Shown in pieces: positions 48,443 through 59,580 of a stretch of DNA of 64,000 bases (position 1 is its first letter; every line of letters begins with the position of its first letter). Where the stretch lies: assembly GCF_030253575.1 (NCBI RefSeq), contig NC_080564.1:3640501-3704500 (forward strand). The letters are read 5' to 3'. The position numbers and the translations under genes were made by a program. The stretch comes from Rhododendron vialii (Eukaryota; Streptophyta; Magnoliopsida; Ericales; Ericaceae). Under the pieces are notes generated by a model, which made no database searches, was not told where the DNA came from, and saw nothing but the letters and a program-made list of their open reading frames with translations.

Positions 48443-49394
48443 AAATCCAACCAAGGGAGTACTACAAAAGGGGTACAATGATGAAATAAGAAAGTGCAAA
48501 AATCACTCCTCAATATAGATTTGTAGACAGGTTTAAACACTTTGTAATTGGATAATGCCAATACCCCCACAAAAGAAGGGATTCGAAACGCTGTAGTGAC
48601 TTTGCTTATTACAGTGGTGTAGTGATTATTCGGACCATCCGTTTTCCTATTCGATAGTTCGTTGTTAACTTTTATCGACAAAAAATAATAAACATATATT
48701 TAAATTATTAATTATCGAGATGAATGACTTGAATTACACACAACAAAAGGGCGCTACAGGGTTGCTCAGGTCCCCGCTCCCCAAAAGAAGTCCAAAAAGT
48801 AGTGGATATTTTTGCGGGTCACCCCATTCCATGTTTTAGGGTACTCCTCCACCCACCCAAAGTCATTGTCGGGGTGATCCGGTGGGTCCTCCCCAATGTT
48901 GTTTGGTTCTTACTTCTCTATCTCCTCTCTCTCTCTCTCTTAGCCCCACCCCATGAGTCACGGGCCTCTGATTCGCTGCTTTGCAGAGAGAGAGAGAGAG
49001 AATCATTTTTCTAATTTTGGGGCTCTGTTTTGCCAGGGTGTTTCACTGACTGACCCCGCACTAAAAACAGTGGTAACGGCTACTATTCCAGTCCAGCACC
49101 CCAACCAAGAAGGAGAGAGAGAGAGAGAGAGGGAGAGAGGAGGAGGAGAGAGAGATTCTCTCTCTCTCTGATCATCATTTAAAAAAGCCACGTGAGTAGG
49201 AAGCAGTGAACAGAGTCTACTGTAGTAGGGTAGTAGTAATAGTGTACTCCTTTTCAGTTTCTTTTGGCGCGAAATCAGGTCATGGCCCCACACGCACACA
49301 CCAGCTTTAACTGCACCCTTTACCTGTCCCCCGCTCGTTTGTTGACTGAAAGGGGTGTTTGTGTGCGCTTTCGAAAATTGTTGGTTTTGGAATT
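48443..49394. other. Spacer with GA/CT microsatellites
   Basis: Contains CT (48926-48940) and GA (48983-49000, 49112-49156) tracts that produce artefactual open frames. No gene was recognised. Confidence 0.55.
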
Positions 49395-49520
49395 GGAAAA
49401 TGATATTGGCATTTCAAAAATTGATGCAGACACTCTAAAATCAGTGTAATTTCAAAGTCATATTTTTCTTTGTTTTTTAGAGTGCCTGCATCAGTTTTTG
49501 AAGTGCCAATATCATTTTCC
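49395..49520. repeat. Hairpin repeat (126 nt, 46-nt arms)
   Basis: The left arm starts GGAAAATGATATTGGCA and runs to cactctaaaa (49440). The right arm 49475-49520 is its inverted copy with three differences, all transitions that still allow G-U pairs on one strand. The loop is 34 nt. It could be a small MITE or an inverted-repeat RNA locus. Confidence 0.65.
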
Positions 49521-51020
49521 ATTGAAATTTTAGATTTGTAACTAACGAGCGTAAAGAAAAATAGAGTAATGGTTAAAAATAAAAATAACGATTAAAAAGT
49601 GAATAATAAGATTAAAAATTGAAGAAAAATAAAATAATAATTATAATTTAAAATTCAAAATTCTTAAACGAAGGGTTCGATAGGACTAATATTTAATTCT
49701 CACACACTCTTGGTGGTCCCTGCCAAATTGCCACTCCTCACTCAACCAACAAAAGCCTGGAAAAGCTACAAAAGAATTGTTCTCAACTTGTCAAAAAGAC
49801 TGAAGCCCAACCACTACAGTTAATTGAATAATGGCATAATTGAACTTTTTTTGCTCGACTTTTAGAAAAGTTCGACATTATCTCACTACTATATTTGAAG
49901 TGGGGCATTTTCATTAAAAAATAAAATAATGACTCAAGCGGTCCAGAACAGCTTACGCGTACTTCGACCAATAATGAAGCCAATTTCACCACCCAATTGT
50001 TGTTCGAACCTGAGACAAGAATAAATCCCGAAGTCTCAGGCTTTGATACTCTTGGGTTCATTTTCAGGGGGTGTTTCCAGTAGGGAATACGTTAAAAAAG
50101 AGATTTTGTTGTTGTTCACAAGTCATTAGTTGTTTCCACTAACCAATAAGTTGCAGATGATTATGTGAGTAAAAAATTGTTAAAAAATATCAAATCATTT
50201 CCACTCACCAATAAATCGTTGTCAAATATAAAGTTGTTTTCACTTATTAATAACTTATTGATTAGTATGAATAATTTAGTAAAATGCCATAAGTTAGTTG
50301 CTGAAAAACGTTAATGAAAACATGGCCTCATTTTGAACTGATATAGAATTTGGGGTAATCCACCTTAGATTTTCTTGAAACTATGGTAAGGTTTTCCATT
50401 TATTAGTGATAAAAGAACTGTGAATTATTTGTGTTCATGTTTTCCTTTCCCAATATTAATTTCTACACTCTTTTAATTGATGTTGACTCTCTTTTTTTTT
50501 TTTTTTTTTATCTTTTAGTGAATAATTTTATGAAATAGTTTTTGCATGCATACATTTTTTATATATTTTAGAAACGTTTTTTAATTCAACCGCTAAAAGG
50601 CAAAAACAATGGTGTTTGCATCAATTAGGGGATCCGGAACCAATTTCCTTTGCTAATTTGAGATCTAAGAGCATGTACACCAATGAAAATGTAAAAATGC
50701 TGATCAACAGTGCACCTTTTTCATTTTATCTACTCACATCTCTTTCAACGCTACACAAATACAATCTATTTTACCTAACTCCAATTAAAAAATATATTTT
50801 TCACTCATTTTTTTATTATCTTTATTGTTTAAAGAGAGGAGAAAGGAGGGAGGAGAGAGAAAGAAAAAAGAAGAGAGTATGAAATAGTGCATAAGTAAAA
50901 ATAGAGAACAACTATTCATAAATGCATTTTAACTCCTCTTTTAGCTCATTTAGAGTAGACTATTTTTTATGTTTCTCTTCGGTAAAATAGCAAAAAATGT
51001 ATTTAAGCTCATCTAGAGTG
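49521..51020. other. Spacer
   Basis: AT-rich, with a poly-T tract near 50490-50510 and a GA-rich patch near 50840-50870. No gene or clear element was recognised. Confidence 0.5.
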
Positions 51021-51023
51021 TTC

Positions 51024-51386
51024 CGTTCAGCTAAATAAGTCAAGTGGCTTATTTTTTTGTCCTTATTCAAATTTTTTTCGTATTACTTGGCTTATCGTTA
51101 ATTTTTTGGGAATTATTGCATCCTCACGACAAAAAGAATCTAAAAAATAAAATTTTTTGACCGAAATCCAATTTTTTTAATAAAGACGAAAATAAGTTAA
51201 TAAACCAATTTTTTCGTCTTTATTCAAAAAAAATTAGATTTCAGTTAAAAAATTTTACTTTTTAGATTCCCCTTGTGGTGAAGATGTAATAATTTCCAAA
51301 AAATTGACGATAAACCAAGTCATACGAAAAAAATTTAAATAAAAACAAAAAAAATAAATCATTTGACTTATTTAACAGAACGAGAA
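51024..51386. mobile_element. AT-rich palindromic MITE
   Basis: Inverted ends near GTTCCGTTCAGCTAAATAAG and its right-hand mirror (CTTATTTAACAGAACG). Arms of about 170 bp are rich in attttttt/aaaaaaat with gacttattt, ttttgtccttattc and ccaagtcatacg. The centre is near 51205. It resembles the 39078 element in style. No certain target duplication was seen. Confidence 0.65.
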
Positions 51387-51542
51387 TTGCAAAACTCGTT
51401 TGAACAACTTTTTTTTCCCATTTCCTGTCAACCTGTCTTGTTGATCGACAAGAATCGATAAATCGAATAAAACATCAAATACTTGCAACAGTTGAACTGA
51501 CCATTAAACTGACCTTCATTTCCTATCTCTACCAATTACTAC

Positions 51543-51959
51543 GAGTAGTGCTACATGTACCGACCTCCCCGGTACCGAAATCGTACCGCCGGCCGCCGGT
51601 GGGCCGTCTCCGGCCACCGGACGGCCGATCCGAGCCGTCCAAAAATTTTAAAAAAAAAAAACGAGGGGGCCTACGCGAGAATCAACGGCATCCGAGGTGT
51701 GTAAGGTTCTTGATCCGAGCACCCTTTTTTCGTGTATATATGTATATTCGCGGGAATATACATATATACACGAAAAAAGGGTGCTCGGATCAAGCACCTT
51801 ACACACCTCGGATGCCGTTGATTCCCGTGTAGGCCCCCTCGTTTTTTTTTTTTAAAATTTTTGGACGGCTCGGATCGGCCGTCCGGTGGCCGGAGACGGC
51901 CCACCGGCGGCCGGCGGTACGATTTCGGTACCGGGAGGTCGGTACCAATATCATTTCTG
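51543..51959. mobile_element. MULE-like foldback element (417 bp)
   Basis: A near-perfect GC-rich palindrome. The left arm gtaccgacctccccggtacc, then cgtaccgccggccgccgg and ggacggccgatccgagcc, is mirrored on the right; the centre is a tatacacg/cgtgtata stem near 51747. A perfect 9-bp duplication AATTACTAC flanks it (51534-51542 and 51960-51968), typical of Mutator-like elements. It shares the phrase ttgatccgagca with the foldbacks at 36945-37660. It is non-coding; both strands show mirror-image spurious frames. Confidence 0.87.
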
Positions 51960-52196
51960 AATTACTACTCCATCCAACTTGAGGGAAATATTTGACCAAT
52001 TTTGACAAATTCAAATTGCAATGTGACAAATTTGATTGTACAAGGGTAAAATCAAACTTCTACTACAAAAAACTAAAGAAGGCCAAATCGCGAATTTCCG
52101 TTTGACAAAAAAAAAAGAAGAAGAGGCCAAATCGCCATTTACCCTAAAGAACAAGAAAAATGTCAAAACAATTTTCGTCACACTATCTGTGATCGA

Positions 52197-55100
52197 TCAC
52201 GCCGGAGAAGGTTGGGAGGTCGGATCCGCCGATGATGCCATATCAGGCCCGACACGGCAGCCTTCGAGCATGAACACAATATCAGACATCATCGGACGGT
52301 CGAGCGGGTCTGGCGCCGTGCACAGCAACCCCACTTTCACACCCAACAAAAACTCCTCCCACTCTGATGACTCTGGATCAAGCTCAAGCAAACCCGGTTC
52401 GAGCAATTCCGAAATCTGACCCCTTTGCAATTGCTTCTTCACCCATTTCACTATATCCTCATCTTGTGTAAACATCACTGGCCTTTTCCCCGTTAGTAGC
52501 TCAAGCAACACAATCCCAAAACCGTAAACATCCGATTCTTTGGAAGCTACCCCTGTTAAAGGTACTTCTGGGGCTGCATAACCCAGTGTTCCAACTGAGG
52601 CTGTTCTAGAAGAGGAGGGATCCGCGGGAGTCGAAATCACGAGCTTTTCCAGTCCGAAATCGGATAAATGGGCTTCGAAATCAGCATCGAATAGCACGTT
52701 TTGGGGTTTGAGGTCTCCATGGACCATTGAGGATGAGTGCAAGAAGGCCAATCCGCGGCTAATTCCTAGTGCGATCAGGTGGCGCATTGGCCAATTCAGG
52801 ACGTGTCCGTCTTGGTGGGACGCTTCTTGAAGGAGGGTTGCTAAGTTTCCATTGGGCATGTAGTCGTAGACCAGGAGTCTAAGGTCCGGTGCGCCAGCGT
52901 AGTAACCGCGGAGAACGGTTAGGTTCCGGTGCTTTACTTTTCCGAGGAATTCCGCTTCTTTCCTGAACATGTTTTCGTCAAGGGATCCATCAGGGAGTCT
53001 ACGAATTGAGAGGACCATTCCGTCGTGGTAACAAGCTTTGAAGATTAACCCATACCGGGTCCTGCTCAAAACGTTTTCCTCGTCGAATTGCCTAGTTGCT
53101 TCGATTGTTTCGGCTAAAGTGATCTTGTTATTGAACATAACAAGCTTTGGCACACCGTTTTCGCTGCTGGCGCGGCCCCCACTTGCTGCCGCGGAACTAG
53201 CCCTGGCCGGGCTCCGTTTCTTCTCTCCGGTCGATCCCTTCTTCAGCCTGCTGCGCCACCTCAGGAGTCCAAAAATGTAGCAGCAGCACAATGCCAGGAG
53301 GCCAACTCCACTGGCAATCAAAACAATTAGCAGAATTAGCTTCTTTCTCCTACTGGTTTTACCTCCCTTGCATTTCCTACCCAAGGGCCTTCCACATAAG
53401 TTCTGATTTCCGGCAAATGCTGAGGTATTGTTGAATCTAGAACCCAGTGGTGGCGGAATCTCACCCTCGAGGTTATTTTGGGAAACGTTGAAGTAGACCA
53501 AGTTGGAGAGGAGCGTAAGGTTTGCTGGAATCTTTCCACTCAAGTTATTAGCAGAGAGATCGAGTTTTGTGAGGTTTGACAGGTTGGACAACGAGCTTGG
53601 TATGTCACCGGAAAGATGATTTGAATCGAGTAAAAGAGAAGTTAGCGACAAGCATTTGGAAATTTCCTCCGGGATTTCTCCGGTTAGATTGTTGTTACCC
53701 AAATCAAGCTCTTTCAAATGGGAGAGACGCGAAAGATCAACCGGGATTTGGCCACTCAATGAATTCGAACGAAGACTCAAGACTTCAAGACTAGAACAAT
53801 TTCCCAACTCCGGAGGAATTGAACCGGAGATGTGATTGTTAGACAAGGAGAAAACAACCAATGAATCAAGATAGCCAAACGTTGAAGGAATAGGACCAGA
53901 GAAATCATTGGAAGAGAGGTTCAAGTAACGCAAACCCAACGAACTGCTGAAACCCTCAGGAACAAGCCCAGATAACATGTTCTCCTGTAAAGCCATCACT
54001 TGTAGATTCGGCAAACCGGATAGTTCAAACGGTAAATCGCCCGAGAGGTTCTGTTTGCTCAAATCCAATGTGGTCAACTTGTAAAGATCTCCCAAACTCG
54101 CCGGTACACTCCCCGATAAACCATTACCACTCAAATTCAGAACGGTCAACTGTCTCAGATTCCCAACATCTACCAAAACCTCACCAGAAAACTTATTCCC
54201 ACCGAGGCTCAACACGGTCAGATTACTCAGTGACATTATCTCCACCGGTAACTCTCCGGTCAAGTCATTATCACTTAGATTCAGAACCTCAAGCCCAGTG
54301 AGGTTCCCGAAACTCGAAGGAATCGAACCGGAGAACTGATTCCCGCCTAGTGACAATGTCTTCAGCCCTCTAAGCTCGCTAAAAAACACTGGGATTTCGC
54401 CCGAAAAACGATTTCCTTCAAAATCAACAACACTGAGAAGACTACAGTTCGTTAACTCAACCGGAATCGATCCGTTTAACGAATTATTCGCAAGTTTTAC
54501 CTCCTCCAATCTCCGTAAATTCCCAATCCCACTGGGAATTAAACCGGAAAACAAATTTCCAGAAAGATCCAAATTTGTCAGCGTGGAAATATTCATAATC
54601 CAATTAGGAATCACTCCTTGTAACTGATTCTGCTGAACATCCAAGGCCTGTAGAACGCTAAAACACGTGGCGGTGTCGGGGGCAATTATGTCATTGAACG
54701 CATTAAAACCTAACTGAACGATCCGAATAGACGGAGGATAAACGGAGACGTTACAGAACAACGAAGAAGGAATTGACTGAGAGAGATTGTTGTTAGAGAG
54801 AGAAACTACTTGGAGATTCGGAAGCGCGCCGATCGCCGCCGGTAAAACTCCGGCGAGGTTGTTACCGTCGGCGGACAAGTGAACTAGAGACGAACAGTTC
54901 CCGAGCGCCGACGGTAACGGCCCGTCCAATAGGTTGTGATCCAGCCAGAGGTACTGTAGCTTCTGGAGCTCACCAAAACCTGCCGGAATCTCGCCGGAGA
55001 ACTCGTTGTACGAGAGATTTATGAGCTCGAGATTTGAAAAACTCGATAAATTGCTAGGTATTTGACGAGAAAACGCGTTTGACGAGAAATCGACGAAACG

Positions 55101-55622
55101 GAGAGAGTCAGGGAGGTTCACGGGGATGTCGCCGGAGAAATGGTTTCCGGCGAGGTTGAGGATTTGGAGGCCGGTGAGGTTCCCGATCGCCGGCGGGATA
55201 TGGCCGGAGAATGAGTTGTACTGGAGGAAAATGGAGTGTAGGAGAGTGCATTGGGAGAGGGAGGCAGGGATGGTACCGTTGAAGAAGTTGGAGCGGAGGC
55301 TTAACTTGCGCAGCGTGCGCAGGTTAGCGATTTGGTAGGAGATTGGGCCGGAGAGCTGGAGTTTAGGGAGGCGGAGCTCGGTGACGGTGCCGTTGGAGCA
55401 AACGACGCCATGCCAGTCGCAGGGGGCGGAGGGGGTGGTGGAGGACCAGCCGGAAAGGGCGCCGAGGGGGTCATGGAGAGAGAGTTTGAAGGAGGTTAGG
55501 GCGTCGATTTCTGTTAGGGTTAGGTTCTCGGCGGCGGCGGCGGTGTAGGATAGCAGGGGGTGGAGGAGGAGGAGGAGGAGGAGGAAGAGCGCAGGAGGAG
55601 CCATGGAAGTTGGTGGTTGCAT
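52197..55622 (-). CDS. LRR receptor-like protein kinase, At4g36180-like, single exon
   Basis: An uninterrupted 1141-aa protein, about the size of Arabidopsis At4g36180, which it closely resembles. In order: signal peptide (about 1-30; M7 is an alternative start), LRRNT domain with CDWHGVVC (about 68-75), more than 20 leucine-rich repeats of the LxxNxLSGxIP type, transmembrane helix (about 763-785, LILLIVLIASGVGLLALCC) and a kinase domain (about 850-1125). In the kinase, the usual ATP-binding Lys of VAIK is replaced in MVLSIRRLPDG (near 868), the Gly loop is weak (SRTRYGLIF), the HRD motif reads HGD (HGDLKPQN near 967), and DFG is kept (SDFGLEKL). From memory these features are shared with At4g36180, so the protein is probably an ancient atypical kinase or pseudokinase at the plasma membrane. 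Its ligand is unknown. Confidence 0.97.
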   Translation of the reverse strand: MQPPTSMAPPALFLLLLLLLHPLLSYTAAAAENLTLTEIDALTSFKLSLHDPLGALSGWSSTTPSAPCDWHGVVCSNGTVTELRLPKLQLSGPISYQIANLRTLRKLSLRSNFFNGTIPASLSQCTLLHSIFLQYNSFSGHIPPAIGNLTGLQILNLAGNHFSGDIPVNLPDSLRFVDFSSNAFSRQIPSNLSSFSNLELINLSYNEFSGEIPAGFGELQKLQYLWLDHNLLDGPLPSALGNCSSLVHLSADGNNLAGVLPAAIGALPNLQVVSLSNNNLSQSIPSSLFCNVSVYPPSIRIVQLGFNAFNDIIAPDTATCFSVLQALDVQQNQLQGVIPNWIMNISTLTNLDLSGNLFSGLIPSGIGNLRRLEEVKLANNSLNGSIPVELTNCSLLSVVDFEGNRFSGEIPVFFSELRGLKTLSLGGNQFSGSIPSSFGNLTGLEVLNLSDNDLTGELPVEIMSLSNLTVLSLGGNKFSGEVLVDVGNLRQLTVLNLSGNGLSGSVPASLGDLYKLTTLDLSKQNLSGDLPFELSGLPNLQVMALQENMLSGLVPEGFSSSLGLRYLNLSSNDFSGPIPSTFGYLDSLVVFSLSNNHISGSIPPELGNCSSLEVLSLRSNSLSGQIPVDLSRLSHLKELDLGNNNLTGEIPEEISKCLSLTSLLLDSNHLSGDIPSSLSNLSNLTKLDLSANNLSGKIPANLTLLSNLVYFNVSQNNLEGEIPPPLGSRFNNTSAFAGNQNLCGRPLGRKCKGGKTSRRKKLILLIVLIASGVGLLALCCCYIFGLLRWRSRLKKGSTGEKKRSPARASSAAASGGRASSENGVPKLVMFNNKITLAETIEATRQFDEENVLSRTRYGLIFKACYHDGMVLSIRRLPDGSLDENMFRKEAEFLGKVKHRNLTVLRGYYAGAPDLRLLVYDYMPNGNLATLLQEASHQDGHVLNWPMRHLIALGISRGLAFLHSSSMVHGDLKPQNVLFDADFEAHLSDFGLEKLVISTPADPSSSRTASVGTLGYAAPEVPLTGVASKESDVYGFGIVLLELLTGKRPVMFTQDEDIVKWVKKQLQRGQISELLEPGLLELDPESSEWEEFLLGVKVGLLCTAPDPLDRPMMSDIVFMLEGCRVGPDMASSADPTSQPSPA

Positions 55623-58500
55623 TTGCTAGGGGTGGAGGTTAAGTGGGTGAGCATTGGGAGCGTATGTTAGAAGTGGAAGAGTTTGAGAGTGTCGTTGAGA
55701 GAGGAGGAGTGGAGGAGGAGGACATATGTTGCGCAGCTGTGCGCATGCTTCCCAGACCCACACTCCCCCAAAACAAATACTAGTACTACTGGAGTACTCT
55801 CTCTCTCTCTCTCTCCTTGTTTTCTCTCTCTCTAGATTTTGTCTTCCCAAAAACTGTCTGGAGGAGCACTATTTTTTCCAAACAGGCAAATGGGGGTATG
55901 GGTTGTCACTTTTTAGCCTCCGTATATGATGGAGTTATATGATGTGGGTTATTTTAGGATATTGATGACCACACCCTTTTTTCGTTCGCACATTTTTTTT
56001 TTGTCTTTATTTATTAAATTTACTGTTTTGTCTTTTATTCAATACATTTGTTTACCCATGCAAGGGTAATGCAATAAATTTATGTGGATAAAAACAAAAA
56101 AAAAGTATAAATGACTAAAAAGAGAGTATGAAAATCAATTTTTTTTATGATGTGTGTTGAATAATTGATCTTTCATCTTTACCCTTGTTCGAAACTTTAG
56201 GCTGTGACACATTCATGGGTGACAGTCACATTGTAGGGTTTGGAATATATATATATATATATAGTCCAAGTTTTGAACCGGAAGACATTTCAAATTAAGG
56301 ACCGAAGAAAATTCAGTTCCTAATTTATAAACATTTTTACTATTAAACAGTATCAATCATGAGAGTGAGTTTAGAAATGATAGTATATATTTACCTTAAA
56401 CAAGATCATTCAGTTTCTAGAAAGAAACTACTATAAAGGATCCTTTCCATTTTTATTGTGCCATCTACTCCATTTTTTTTTAAGTAATGCAAAAAAAAAA
56501 ATATATATTTGGTGGGATGTGAGATGAAGTCAACATAAATTGATTGGGATCATTTATTGGATAGAACCTTTATTTACTTAAAAATTAAAAATCGACCAGA
56601 CATTTTGCATAGATGTGTTGGGTAGATTCGAAGGCCGAACCCTTTAGACGGATTGATACGCTTCAATTTGTGCTTCGTACTAGTTGGATTAACGATTAAC
56701 GGAGTCTAGACAAATCATCTTCTTTTCCTTTTCTTGATTTGCTTTCTCCAATTATGCCTTAGTTCTTTTTCGTACTAAATCCCAACAGGATATGACTTTT
56801 GAACTCTTTTATGCTTTTGACATAAAAAGGTCAAATGGGAGGTGCAAATGAGTGGAAAAAACAAAAAAAGTAGGAACTCGGGTACGATAGTCATCCAGTG
56901 TGTGAATTCAATCACACCAATTCCATGATGCCAACAGTGACTCATGAATTTGGTAGCTTGGCTATAAATATGGGCATCTTGACATGATTTGGACTTTTGC
57001 AAAATTTATTGGTGGCAAAATATTGGTTTTTTGGGCGGGAAGTAAATTCAAGATGGTCAAAATTTAAGTATGATTTTCATAAAGTTTTGAGGATGTTGGC
57101 TTGAGAGAGAAGCCCCAAGGGTGGGTCGGGTTGGTGGGTAGGTTAGCTCTCCACATAATTAATTAGGATTCGATTTTTGAGATCAGGCCACAAGAACGTT
57201 ATTTCGTGTGAATTTTCTAGTCTCAGCTTGGATAGTTCATTCTTTGATCAAACCGGGAATATTGAGATGCGCATAAACTGATCCGGACACCACAAACTTG
57301 AGAGAGAGAGAGAGAAAGAGAGAGAGGGGGGTTAAAAGGAATTTCACCATAAAGCATGTTGGCATGTTCAAGACCTTGATTGGGTGATGTGTTGGTCTCC
57401 TTTTTTCGAAATGAAACGAAACCACCGAAAGTCACCCCACAACTGTATCCATGATCCTTCAACAGAGAAGTTCATAGTTTATACTACTATTGCTGGAGCA
57501 CGAGGAATGCTTCACTTAATAACTGTAATCCATGCCCACTACAGCTTACATTATTCATTTTTCCTTCACATGCCACAACCTGGTCAGTGGTCACATATCA
57601 ATTCATAGATACGAATAAGTCTACCAAATTAGTAGTAATAAATCAAACTCAGCTCGTGTTCAACTGGTTAGAAGTTCTTTAGAACTTCAACTGGTCAAGG
57701 TCCTATGAGGTATCCACTACTCGAATTACCCTCCCAAAAGGAAAAAGATGTGTGAAGACGTCTATTGTTCCCAGAGGAGCGGATCAGATCGGATCGGTTG
57801 AAAGTTCTTCGGCCTCAACTTGTGTTGGCCTTAATTTCAATCTTGAACTTTCAGAACGAGGGGATAAGTTCGGATTAATTGTAGGATTCACTTCAGAACC
57901 GGACTTGATTGGTGTGACTTGGTTGTTTTAGTTGTTTTCATAAATGATGATTAGAAAAGGAATTGAACAGAAGTTCTGCTTGACTAGCAGATCTTACGGG
58001 ATGGAGCACACTCTTTTATCGCATTGCATTTCCTAAGGCGGCCTTGCTGCACCCCTCGATCCATCGTACTGGAGCGATTTGAGGAGAGTACAAAAACAAC
58101 CTACTATACAGCTGAATAAGCCTATCTTATTTACCAAACCATGTTACTCGAGCTTTGATTAACTCGGCCCAAGCTCGTTTGAGAGACTCCACTAGCAATC
58201 ACAAGCAGCTTCAACATACTTGTACGTTTATTTTCGTTTTGAAACCAAATTTAGAATACCAGCCATTTGGCTTGGCTAGATCCAACTCGACTCGTTTCGA
58301 CCGTCGATAACAAAGAAATTCTAGACATAACCATACTGTCTACATAAATTTTCAAATGAGAATGATGCATTCAAATAACTAAAATGGAAGCATGAAGGAT
58401 TTGGTTTCGAGTTGACCTCCAAATGCAGGCAGGCTGCAATTAAATCACAATACTTCTGCAGAGGTTTCTGGTAACCCTCAAAGTTGTTCTTGTAATGAAA
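55623..58500. other. Upstream region of the receptor kinase and spacer
   Basis: The kinase leader includes a CT/GA tract at 55797-55830. Further right are a TA microsatellite (56248-56262) and a GA tract (57299-57327). No gene was recognised in this 2.9 kb. Confidence 0.55.
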
Positions 58501-58504
58501 TCCT

Positions 58505-58705
58505 CATGCTTGCTTATTTTGGACCTAGACATCCAAACTGGTTATGGGCCCATCGGCCATGGCCAGGCAGGACAAGCCAAACCTGCTTGCCACTGCAAGA
58601 AGCCCATGCTTGCTTATTTTGGACCTAGACATCCAAAACTGGTTATGGGCCCATGGGCCATGGCCGGGCAGGACAAGCCCAACCTGCTTACTACAGCAAG
58701 AAGCC
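58505..58705. repeat. Tandem duplication, ~100-bp unit
   Basis: Two direct copies (58505-58604 and 58605-58705) start catgcttgcttattttgg and contain ggttatgggcccat and ggcaggacaagcc. They differ at about nine sites. Open frames across it are repeat artefacts. Confidence 0.88.
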
Positions 58706-59580
58706 CATGTACAAGCCCACATCTTTTAAGTTTTCATAGCAAACCAAGTGGACAAGAAGGCCAGGGGAATCAAATACTCCAGTTTTTTAGGAGTGTTTTG
58801 ATAATATAGATTCACATGAGGAAGGAAACATCAAAGAAGTTTCTCAAGTGTCTGTTACCTTGTTGCCATTTCCATTTTTCAAAACACCCCTTCTCCGTAG
58901 ATACTAAAGTACAAACGAAATCTTATCACAAACCAGTGGAAACTTTAAGGTTACCGCAGTTGGGGCCAAGACAAGGGGTATCCCACCGAATCCCAATCGC
59001 AGTTTTCAAGAAATAGTGTCTCCATGTTAGATAATGGACGTTCATTTTCAGCCTACAATGGGCTTTGTATTGGCGTCAAGTCAACAAAAATCACAGCAAA
59101 GATTACTTGACGCAATCAAAGATTCGACCCTGTTCGTTTATGCTTACTTCTCATCTTTACCTCTAATTTCAATCAGTCCACTATACCAATAGGGAGCCAT
59201 GATGCAATACAGCTTTGACGGAGAAAACGAAACAGTTTTTTTGTAAGGAATCTATGAGTAGAGGTAGGGGCTGTAACACTATCATATTGAGCAATAAACT
59301 CTACAAAATGAACCCACCTCTCTCTCTCAAATGTACTATCTGTCAATTGTACCGTTTGTCCTATAGAAGGGAGAATTTTCCAGGAAAGTTCCTGAGTCCT
59401 AAAGGGCAGTTGCTTGTAAATTGGGCTGAAAGCACGAGCATAAAATGGAAATCCCTCTTATAAATGCAACACAATACTAATCCATGAACAAAGAAAGGTA
59501 GAGAAACAAGATCGCAAGCGAGGAGAGAGTACTAGAGAAAAGGAAAGGCAACATATAATCTTTGGGAAAGAGGAAGAGAA
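58706..59580. other. Spacer upstream of the glyoxalase-family gene
   Basis: No gene or element was recognised. The last about 100 bp are purine-rich and likely the 5' UTR. Confidence 0.5.

Noticed and set aside
51548-51904. Two near-identical open frames on opposite strands, which might suggest a duplicated gene
   Set aside because: They are the two strands of one palindromic foldback element.
57645-57740. Possible tRNA-derived SINE (ttcaactggttagaag with actcgaattac)
   Set aside because: Box spacing is too wide and there is no poly-A or flanking duplication.
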